In this document: piece after piece, positions 1 to 5,323 of the stretch
How the letters are laid out: the number at the start of each line of letters is the position of its first letter
How positions within the stretch are numbered: position 1 is the first letter of the stretch
Assembly (NCBI GenBank): GCA_900547585.1
Contig: URHD01000087.1
Coordinates: forward strand, 1 to 7,407
Direction: 5' to 3'
DNA from: an uncultured bacterium
GTDB taxonomy: Bacteria; Cyanobacteriota; Vampirovibrionia; Gastranaerophilales; Gastranaerophilaceae
DNA length: 7,407 nucleotides
Position numbers and translations under genes: made by a program
The notes under the pieces: generated by a model
Database searches by the model: none
Seen by the model: only the letters and a program-made list of their open reading frames with translations
Told to the model about the DNA's origin: nothing

Positions 1-1
1 C

Positions 2-2587
2 GAAAATATCGTCCTTGTTGACGGAAGTGCTGAAAATCATGATTTTGCTTATTATATTGATGGTTCACGGCTGGCAGATAGCGTAATTATTGTTAGAGAT
101 AATAGTGATAATATTGATAAGGATTTTTTTAATTTGACAAACTCTGACAACGGAGTGTTAAGAGTGATAAATGGCAATAATAAAATTAACGGGGATTTTG
201 TAGAAAACCATCAGGAAAGTTCGTCCAACAATGTTCATGGAGGTGCTGTTTATTTGGCCTCCGGTGCCGATATTGAAATATATGGTAATTTTATAGGAAA
301 CTACAATGGCGATAGTGATGTCTATTCTGATGGTAGCGCAATTTTCAACTCAGCAGATGTTACTAAAATTTGTGGTGATTTCATAGGCAATCATGTGGAT
401 ACTGGTAATGCTGCATATGGTGGGGCTATATTTAATTCCAGCAACGGAACAATAGATTACATAGATGGAAATTTTATTGGAAATTACACTGAAAAATCTA
501 TGATGTCTTCTGGTGCTGCGATTTGCAATCACGGGTTGATGAAAAATATTGATGCTGATTTTGTTGCAAATGGTGGTACTGCAACAAATCGATTTTTTGG
601 AGTTCTTGCCAATGCTGGAGAAATACATAATATCAATGGTGATTTTATAAATAACCGGGTTAGCGCCAATATAGTAATGGGTGCTGCTATAAGTAATTAT
701 AGTGACGGCAACCCGTTAATAAAAAAAATTGAAGGAAACTTTATAAATAATTCTGCGACAGGTATTAATATTATGGGCGTTGCCATATATAATAATGGTA
801 TAATCAATGAAATTGATGCTTCTTTTATAAATAATCACGGACAAGCTACACAACTCGCCGTAGGCGGAGCCATCTACACAAACAACGACCTGAATATAAC
901 CGCTGACAACAAACCCATAGAATTCAGCGGAAACTATACTCAGGACAGACGCGGAGAAATCCCAAACGCCATCTTCGTCGCCACCAGCGAAAATTCCTCC
1001 CCCACAATAACCCTAAACGCCACAAATAACGGCACAATCACGTTCAACGACCAAATCGACGGCGGCACAACTTCTGGCTCCACTGTAAATCGCGATTATG
1101 CCTACAATCTCACCCTCACCGGCGATAAATCCTCAAAAATTGTGCTAAACAACGACATTATCAACGCAAATATCCAAATCGAAGATACAAATGTATTTTT
1201 GAGCAACGCTGAAAACTTTGCGCAGTCAAAATCCCTCGATTTGAGCTCCGGAACGCTCAACATCGCTCTTCTTGAAAATGAGGTGAATTTTAAATCATTT
1301 TCCAACGCAGGCACAATAAATATCGCCACGGTTGTGGTTGATGCGGCCAATAAAACCGTTGGAAAGCTCTCCGCAGAAACTTACGGGGCACAAACCGGTT
1401 CAATTATCATCGACAATATCCGCTTAATCTCTGAACCTGCACAGCAAATCACCGAAATCAATTTCGCTGATCCGAATTTTTCGCAAAATGTCAGCTATAC
1501 CGGCATCAAAGAAGCGTGCTACCCGATTTTTAAATACGACATAAACTACAACTCTGCAACCGGAAATTTGGTGTTCAACCGCTCGTTCAACCCCGCGGTT
1601 TTAGCCTCGTCCGTCGCCCAAACCGCCGGAACTTATATTTCACAGCTCCAAACTTACAACTATGCGTTCAACCACTCGGATTATTACATGAATTTTCCGC
1701 GTGCAAAACGTCTGGAAATAAAAAATAAGAACAAAACGGCTCTTTTTAACTCCGGCGGTTCAAAATTCTTTAACCCGAAGTACTCTGAGCCCGAAAAACC
1801 GGCTTTTTGGGTCAAAAATTATGCATCGTTTGAGTCCGTTCCGCTCTCCGGCGGTGTTGATGTCAACAACATCAACTATGGCACGATAATCGGACATGAT
1901 TCTGAAATCGAAGACCTAAAAAACGGCTGGCAGCGTGTGATTACCGCATATATCGGCTACAACGGCTCTTCGCAGCGCTATTTGGGTGTTGATGCCTACC
2001 AGAATGGCGGTTCCATCGGCACTGCTGCGACTTTTTACAAAAATAACTTCTTCAATGCCACAACAATAGCCGCCAGCGCCTCTTCCGGCGATGCAAATAC
2101 CATGTTCGGACGTGAAAATTTTGCAATTTTAGCTGCCGGCATTGCCAACAAAACCGGTTACAACTTTGAATTTGCCCGCGGGCGCTTCATTGTTCAGCCG
2201 AATTTTCTTATTTCTTACACATATCTCAATACGTTCGATTATACTAACGCGGCAGGCGTAACAATCGATTCTGACCCGCTGAACGCGCTTCAGCTCGCAC
2301 CGGGGATTAAATTCATCGCAAACACAAAATCCGGCTGGCAGCCATATATCGCGTTTTCAGTCGTCTGGAATATTATGGACAAATCCAAAGTAACCGCAAA
2401 TGAGGTGCGAATTCCGTCGCTGGGTATTAATCCATATGTTCAATACGGCATCGGTATCCAAAAACAACCCACCGAAAACCTCACCGCCTACGCTCAAACC
2501 ATGATTCACAACGGCGGTCGCAACGGCGTAAGCCTTTCATTTGGCATTCGCTGGGCAATCGGGAAGAAAAAGCAGCCGTCAACATAA
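2..2587 (+). CDS. Autotransporter adhesin-like outer-membrane protein, 5'-truncated by the window
   Basis: The reading frame is open from the first complete codon (2-4) to TAA at 2585-2587, giving 861 visible residues; the true start and signal peptide lie upstream. A TTG at 134 is in frame, but coding sequence continues through it, so it is not a credible start. Residues ~63-299 are eight ~30-residue repeats carrying F-[IV]-x-N and G-x-A-[IV], likely a beta-helical passenger. Residues ~300-529 are Asn/Thr-rich and beta-strand-like. Residues ~530-563 (from NPAVLAS to DYYM) look like the helix that plugs the barrel pore. Residues ~599-854 fit a type V autotransporter beta-barrel in length and alternating pattern, ending in SLSFGIRWAIG, then a polar KKKQPST tail. 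By family knowledge the barrel sits in the outer membrane and displays the passenger outside. No cleavage site or catalytic motif is visible, so adhesion is only inferred. Base composition changes sharply near 840. Confidence 0.85.
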   Translation, partial: ENIVLVDGSAENHDFAYYIDGSRLADSVIIVRDNSDNIDKDFFNLTNSDNGVLRVINGNNKINGDFVENHQESSSNNVHGGAVYLASGADIEIYGNFIGNYNGDSDVYSDGSAIFNSADVTKICGDFIGNHVDTGNAAYGGAIFNSSNGTIDYIDGNFIGNYTEKSMMSSGAAICNHGLMKNIDADFVANGGTATNRFFGVLANAGEIHNINGDFINNRVSANIVMGAAISNYSDGNPLIKKIEGNFINNSATGINIMGVAIYNNGIINEIDASFINNHGQATQLAVGGAIYTNNDLNITADNKPIEFSGNYTQDRRGEIPNAIFVATSENSSPTITLNATNNGTITFNDQIDGGTTSGSTVNRDYAYNLTLTGDKSSKIVLNNDIINANIQIEDTNVFLSNAENFAQSKSLDLSSGTLNIALLENEVNFKSFSNAGTINIATVVVDAANKTVGKLSAETYGAQTGSIIIDNIRLISEPAQQITEINFADPNFSQNVSYTGIKEACYPIFKYDINYNSATGNLVFNRSFNPAVLASSVAQTAGTYISQLQTYNYAFNHSDYYMNFPRAKRLEIKNKNKTALFNSGGSKFFNPKYSEPEKPAFWVKNYASFESVPLSGGVDVNNINYGTIIGHDSEIEDLKNGWQRVITAYIGYNGSSQRYLGVDAYQNGGSIGTAATFYKNNFFNATTIAASASSGDANTMFGRENFAILAAGIANKTGYNFEFARGRFIVQPNFLISYTYLNTFDYTNAAGVTIDSDPLNALQLAPGIKFIANTKSGWQPYIAFSVVWNIMDKSKVTANEVRIPSLGINPYVQYGIGIQKQPTENLTAYAQTMIHNGGRNGVSLSFGIRWAIGKKKQPST
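188..898 (+). repeat. Eight degenerate ~90-bp coding repeats in the autotransporter passenger
   Basis: Each unit encodes roughly [DN]-G-[DN]-F-[IV]-x-N, then 10-14 variable polar residues, G-x-A-[IV]-x-N, and a short stretch ending in Ile. The eight units begin with INGDFVEN, YGNFIGN, CGDFIGN, DGNFIGN, DADFVAN, NGDFINN, EGNFINN and DASFINN. Unit length varies by a few residues and DNA identity between units is modest, so this is an old protein-level repeat rather than a recent tandem duplication. The pattern suits one coil or more of a right-handed beta-helix per unit. Confidence 0.8.
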
Positions 2588-2599
2588 AAAACGGCTTTT
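2574..2599 (+). terminator. Weak candidate intrinsic terminator of the autotransporter gene
   Basis: AGCCGT (2574-2579) pairs with ACGGCT (2591-2596) across an 11-base loop that contains the stop codon, and only TTT and then G follow. The stem is 6 bp and the T-tract is short, so this is a weak call. The larger inverted repeat at 2708-2784 is an alternative stop signal. Confidence 0.22.
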
Positions 2600-2733
2600 G
2601 TGCAGGTTTTGGCGGAGAATTTTCTCTTCGGGGGGATTTTGCTGCAATCGTCAACGCAGGTTGGGCTTTCAGACCGACAGCATCCGGCTTGGCTGCAATT
2701 ATGACATGGTTAACGCCCGATAACAATTTTTAA
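2587..2733 (+). other. Coding-like open stretch, possible remnant of a beta-barrel gene
   Basis: In the frame shifted by +2 from the autotransporter, codons stay open from inside the end of that gene to TAA at 2731-2733. The translation includes KNGFCAGFGGEFSLRGDF and then an Ala/Gly/aromatic alternation (AAIVNAGWAFRPTASGLAAI) of the kind seen in outer-membrane strands. After that stop the same frame is open again (2734-2883) until a TGA inside the motB 3' end. No start codon or ribosome site stands out. It may be a decayed duplicate barrel fragment, or chance. The opposite strand is also open over 2481-2726, which weakens the argument. Confidence 0.2.
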
Positions 2734-2784
2734 AACCGTATAGCGCAGCGCTCAGGTTTTAAAAATGGTTATTTGGCATTAACC
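2708..2784. repeat. Imperfect inverted repeat, 30-base arms, in the convergent spacer
   Basis: Arms 2708-2737 and 2755-2784 match at 26 of 30 positions by eye, with a 17-base loop (2738-2754). The innermost 11 bp (TTTTTAAAACC against GGTTTTAAAAA) are perfect. The loop itself contains AGCG-CAG-CGCT, which can pair. Each arm also carries a small dyad: GGTTA-N8-TAACA on the left and GGTTA-N8-TAACC on the right. It lies between the convergent autotransporter and motB genes, so a bidirectional terminator (A-tract, stem, T-tract) is the simplest reading. A palindromic dispersed repeat is the alternative. Confidence 0.65.
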
Positions 2785-2791
2785 GCAGGGC

Positions 2792-2815
2792 AAAAATCTG
2801 TCAGATCCGGTCTGA
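2792..2815 (-). terminator. Candidate terminator downstream of motB
   Basis: Read on the - strand, TCAGA-CCGGA-TCTGA forms a 5-bp stem with a 5-base loop and is followed by CAGA and five T residues, about 30 bases past the motB stop. The stem is short and the T-tract is offset, so termination may instead depend on the larger inverted repeat beyond it. Confidence 0.3.
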
Positions 2816-2844
2816 GTCGCAATTTTGTTATAAATAATTCAGGA

Positions 2845-3825
2845 TTAACGGATATCGCGCAATCTGTCGGTTTCTGTCCTGAAATCTGACGCTGTGCCGC
2901 GTGTAGGCTCCTGCTCTTTTATTATGGCTTCCTGTTGTTTGATTTTGTTTTCTATTTTTTGAAGTTCTGCTTTGTCCATTGATTCAACGACTTCAATTTG
3001 TTCATTTCGAAGCTGCTGCTGGTGAGCTTTGTCCATTTTTATGAAAGAATCCTGACTGAGTTCGGCGCGTTTGTTCTGATTTCTCAAAACAACGATTTCA
3101 ACGCGGCGGTTTTTTGCCAGCGCTGCGGGCGAATTGCCCTGAATGACGGGTCTTGTATCGGCATAACCCACGACTGTGAACAGGTCGGGCAAGAATTTAA
3201 ATTTGCCTATGAGATATCTTGCGATTGATGACGCACGTGCGGAAGAAAGCTCCCAGTTTGATGGATATCTGCCCGTGGAGGGGATTTTGTCCGAATGTCC
3301 TTCTATTCTAATCTGGTGCATTGCAAATTTTTGGATAATCAGCTTCCCGATTAAATCCAGCTTCTTTCTGGCTGCATTGCTCAAGTCTGCGGAGCCGGAT
3401 TTAAACAGAATTCCGTCATCATTCATGTTGATAACAAGCCCGCGTTCGTCGATAGTGGCATTTACGCCGTCGAGTTCGCCTGTTTTATTTAAAGCCTCGA
3501 TATCTTCTTTGATTTCTTCAAAAGATTCCTGTTCATAAGTCGGGCTGACGTATTCAAGCATCAACGAATCAATCATTGCGTTTGCATTTGAATTATCAAT
3601 GATATTCTGCCCTTGATTCATTACGCCGACGTCGCCCTGCATAATTGATGGCGCTGTGAACGCTTTTTTTATGGAAAGTTGAAGTTCTTTGAACTGTTCA
3701 AGGTTAATCTGCGACAGTGCATACAATACAACGAATGTCGCAAACAGCAATGTCAAAAAATCTGCATAGGAAACCATCCAGCGTTCTAAGTTTTCATGTT
3801 CTTCAGGTGGTTTTTTCCTTGCCAT
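2845..3825 (-). CDS. motB: Flagellar motor stator protein MotB
   Basis: This 326-residue protein is the peptidoglycan-anchoring half of the flagellar stator. Residues 1-16 are a short charged cytoplasmic start. Residues ~17-38 form one membrane helix beginning MVSYADFLTLLF, in which Asp22 matches the invariant ion-binding aspartate (Asp32 in E. coli MotB). The linker (~40-127) is polar, and residues ~128-248 are an OmpA/MotB peptidoglycan-binding domain with EGHSDKIP, NWELSSARA and NRRVEIVVL. About 78 residues follow the domain (249-326). They are highly charged, rich in Lys/Glu/Gln and probably helical or coiled, which is longer than usual. ATG at 3825 is one base after the motA stop, so translation is probably coupled. 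Whether the ion is H+ or Na+ cannot be told from sequence alone. The gene ends RLRDIR-TAA, convergent with the autotransporter gene. Confidence 0.95.
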   Translation of the reverse strand: MARKKPPEEHENLERWMVSYADFLTLLFATFVVLYALSQINLEQFKELQLSIKKAFTAPSIMQGDVGVMNQGQNIIDNSNANAMIDSLMLEYVSPTYEQESFEEIKEDIEALNKTGELDGVNATIDERGLVINMNDDGILFKSGSADLSNAARKKLDLIGKLIIQKFAMHQIRIEGHSDKIPSTGRYPSNWELSSARASSIARYLIGKFKFLPDLFTVVGYADTRPVIQGNSPAALAKNRRVEIVVLRNQNKRAELSQDSFIKMDKAHQQQLRNEQIEVVESMDKAELQKIENKIKQQEAIIKEQEPTRGTASDFRTETDRLRDIR

Positions 3826-3826
3826 T

Positions 3827-4597
3827 TTATTTTATACCCATTTCTTTAAGGTGGCTGTTGAGTATGAAAGACTGGAGTTTTCTTTCTATCAGGGCAGGGC
3901 TTTCGCCAGCCTGAATCGCGAGGATTCCTTCTGTGATCATTTCTTTTTTCAACAATTCTTTTCTAAATTTTGTTTTAATTTTCGAACCGAACGGAATATA
4001 GAAAAGGTTTGCCGCGCCTACACCGTAAACCGTAGCAACAAAGGCAACCGCAATACCTGCACCGAGTTTTGAAGGGTCAGAAAGGTTCTGCATAACCTGA
4101 ATCAACCCTAAAACCGCACCGATAATACCAATTGTCGGTGAATATCCGCCTGCTGATTCCCACACTTTTGCTCTGGCTGCGACTTGTGTTTCTTCCAGGG
4201 TCATTTGTGTTTCCAGCATTTGGCGGACAAGTGTGGGGTCCGTTCCGTCGCTTACTGCCTGCAAACCCAGCATTAACAGCGGGTCAGAAGCGTATTTTGC
4301 GTCTTTTTCGAGTGCGATTACGCCTTCTTTTCTACCTTTTACCGCATATCTGATAATTTCGGCGATTGTTTCGTCAAAATCTACTTTTTTATCAAGAAAT
4401 ACATCCTTTAAAGCAATAATTGCGCCAATAAGGTCTTCTTTTGAAAAGCTCAAAACAACGCCGCCAATTGTTCCGCCGAATACGATTAATGCAGCAGTAA
4501 TCTGCAAAAGCTGGCCAATGTTTCCGCCCTCAAGCGCCTGACCGATTAAAATACTTACTACACCGATTATTGCTCCTATTAACGAACTGATATCCAT
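3827..4597 (-). CDS. motA: Flagellar motor stator protein MotA
   Basis: This 256-residue protein is of typical MotA length and carries the family's four hydrophobic segments at about 2-20, 30-50, 150-172 and 182-203. The strongest signature is the run from G150 to L167 (GGYSPTIGIIGAVLGLI), followed by NLSDPSKLGAGIAVAFVATVYGV and the Pro202 segment FYIPFGSK. By family knowledge MotA forms the ring around MotB, conducts ions with it and pushes on FliG. The cytoplasmic loop between segments 2 and 3 holds the charged stretch R89-K90-E91 to E97, placed like the R90/E98 residues of E. coli MotA that contact FliG. ATG at 4597 is preceded by a good GGAG site. motB follows after one base. A 220-bp spacer lies upstream, so motAB probably has its own promoter. 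Confidence 0.96.
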   Translation of the reverse strand: MDISSLIGAIIGVVSILIGQALEGGNIGQLLQITAALIVFGGTIGGVVLSFSKEDLIGAIIALKDVFLDKKVDFDETIAEIIRYAVKGRKEGVIALEKDAKYASDPLLMLGLQAVSDGTDPTLVRQMLETQMTLEETQVAARAKVWESAGGYSPTIGIIGAVLGLIQVMQNLSDPSKLGAGIAVAFVATVYGVGAANLFYIPFGSKIKTKFRKELLKKEMITEGILAIQAGESPALIERKLQSFILNSHLKEMGIK

Positions 4598-4602
4598 ATT
4601 TA

Positions 4603-4606
4603 CTCC
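4603..4606 (-). promoter_or_regulatory. Ribosome binding site of motA
   Basis: The - strand reads GGAG, then five bases, then ATG (4597-4595). This clear Shine-Dalgarno match fixes the motA start; the other genes here have weaker or no such sites. Confidence 0.7.
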
Positions 4607-4682
4607 ATACTAATCTTTATTTTCTATTAAATAATATGAAAATAGTTTTTAAATCCTACATTTAATTTATATTTTTTATATA

Positions 4683-4790
4683 GGGCGGGAGTCGGGTTCG
4701 GTTTTAGCATGATTGTAGTGATTGTTTAGGGGCACAGCCCCGTCGCACGATTGGTGCATGAGATTGTTTTTTTGATGGGGCGGGAGTCGG
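4683..4790. repeat. Direct repeat GGGCGGGAGTCGG in the motA upstream spacer
   Basis: The identical 13-mer GGGCGGGAGTCGG occurs at 4683-4695 and 4778-4790, with starts 95 bases apart. Each copy is followed by CGTCGCA (4741-4747 and 4800-4806), which suggests a partly duplicated or dispersed intergenic unit. The GC-rich block stands out against the very AT-rich tract at 4610-4680. I could find no protein-coding explanation for it. Confidence 0.7.
4729..4757. other. Two adjacent GC-rich hairpins in the motA upstream spacer
   Basis: GGGGC-ACA-GCCCC (4729-4741) is a perfect 5-bp stem with a 3-base loop. GCAC-GATTG-GTGC (4745-4757) follows at once. On the - strand neither is followed by a T-run, so neither is a standard terminator for the upstream gene. 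On the + strand a T7 run starts at 4767, but no + gene precedes it. Confidence 0.5.
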
Positions 4791-4817
4791 CTTATTCTGC
4801 GTCGCAGCTGCAAAACA

Positions 4818-5318
4818 TCACTTAATAATATATCCCGTCGCCTGAATATTCCCGTTTTTGTATTCGAGAATGTAATAATTTTCATGCGAATCCCTGATAT
4901 TCGCCGACATATCTGCCTGAATTTCCCTTGCGGAGTTGTCGCGCGGGCGCCTTCGGGGGTTGTTTTTGTATTTTTTCTGGATTTTTTGTGCTTTTTCCAG
5001 CTTTTCGCGTTCTTCTTCCTCGCTTACCATTTTTTCAACAAGTTTTGCCACAGGAATAGAAGCCTTGATTTCATTGGATTCCACGAGGTACAAAAACTTC
5101 CTTGTCGGCGCAAGAACCACCTGATAATGTCCCGGCGGCAGCACATTGTCTTCAAAATCTTTTAAAATATATGGAATATTTACAATCGGGTAATTTGTGG
5201 AGGGATAAGCATAGATTTCGTAACCTTTTTCACCGTCTTTGACGCCTGATTTGTAGGTGCCATAGGGCATTAAGTCGTCAGCGTTGTTCAAAGCTATAAG
5301 GTTGCAGTCCATTATCAT
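4818..5318 (-). CDS. Uncharacterised 166-residue protein with a charged helix, downstream of holB
   Basis: I do not recognise this family. Residues ~1-92 look mostly beta, with GYEIYAYPSTNYPIVNIPYI, a PPGHYQVVLAP turn and FLYLVES. Residues ~93-137 are strongly charged: first acidic and helical (SEEEEREKLEKAQKIQKKY), then a basic PRRRPRD patch. Residues ~150-166 (ENYYILEYKNGNIQATGYIIK) again look like beta strands. No signal peptide, membrane segment or cysteine cluster is visible, so it is probably cytoplasmic. The basic patch could touch nucleic acid or a partner, which is inference only. ATG at 5318 lies 5 bases after the holB stop. GGGG (5327-5330) sits 8 bases upstream of that ATG and suits it better than the in-frame ATG at 5312. 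Codon use resembles its neighbours. It is probably co-transcribed with holA-holB. Confidence 0.8.
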   Translation of the reverse strand: MIMDCNLIALNNADDLMPYGTYKSGVKDGEKGYEIYAYPSTNYPIVNIPYILKDFEDNVLPPGHYQVVLAPTRKFLYLVESNEIKASIPVAKLVEKMVSEEEEREKLEKAQKIQKKYKNNPRRRPRDNSAREIQADMSANIRDSHENYYILEYKNGNIQATGYIIK

Positions 5319-5323
5319 AAAAT

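Larger units (their letters stand above)
4598..4817. other. Non-coding spacer upstream of motA
   Basis: This stretch contains the direct repeat and the hairpins listed separately, plus an AT-rich tract (about 4610-4680) next to motA where its promoter should lie. On the - strand TATTAT resembles a -10 box, but I see no acceptable -35 partner and no convincing flagellar sigma-28 site, so no promoter is called. Open frames here are short and run through the repeats. Confidence 0.6.

Noticed and set aside
350..628. 92-codon - strand frame opposite the passenger repeats
   Set aside because: It is periodic because the sense strand is repetitive; it is Ile/Ser/Cys-rich and has no independent support.
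188..898. Could the repeats be a CRISPR array or a DNA-level tandem repeat?
   Set aside because: Repeat units share protein motifs but not near-identical DNA, unit length varies, and the frame is open throughout.
1102..1350. 82-codon - strand frame opposite the passenger stalk
   Set aside because: It is fully inside a clear gene and has no family-like motifs.
2481..2726. 81-codon - strand frame antisense to the autotransporter 3' end
   Set aside because: It lies opposite the conserved barrel sequence, lacks a start signal, and is rich in Arg/Pro/Lys as expected for the antisense of Gly/Ala/Phe-rich DNA.
4598..4680. Sigma-28 flagellar promoter for motA
   Set aside because: The AT-rich tract offers TATTAT and TATAAA-like strings, but neither a GCCGATAA-like -10 nor a properly spaced -35 is present.
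4676..4885. 69-codon - strand frame overlapping the end of the unknown gene and running through the GC-rich repeats
   Set aside because: It overlaps a better-supported gene in another frame, has no ribosome site, and its composition reflects the intergenic repeat and hairpins.
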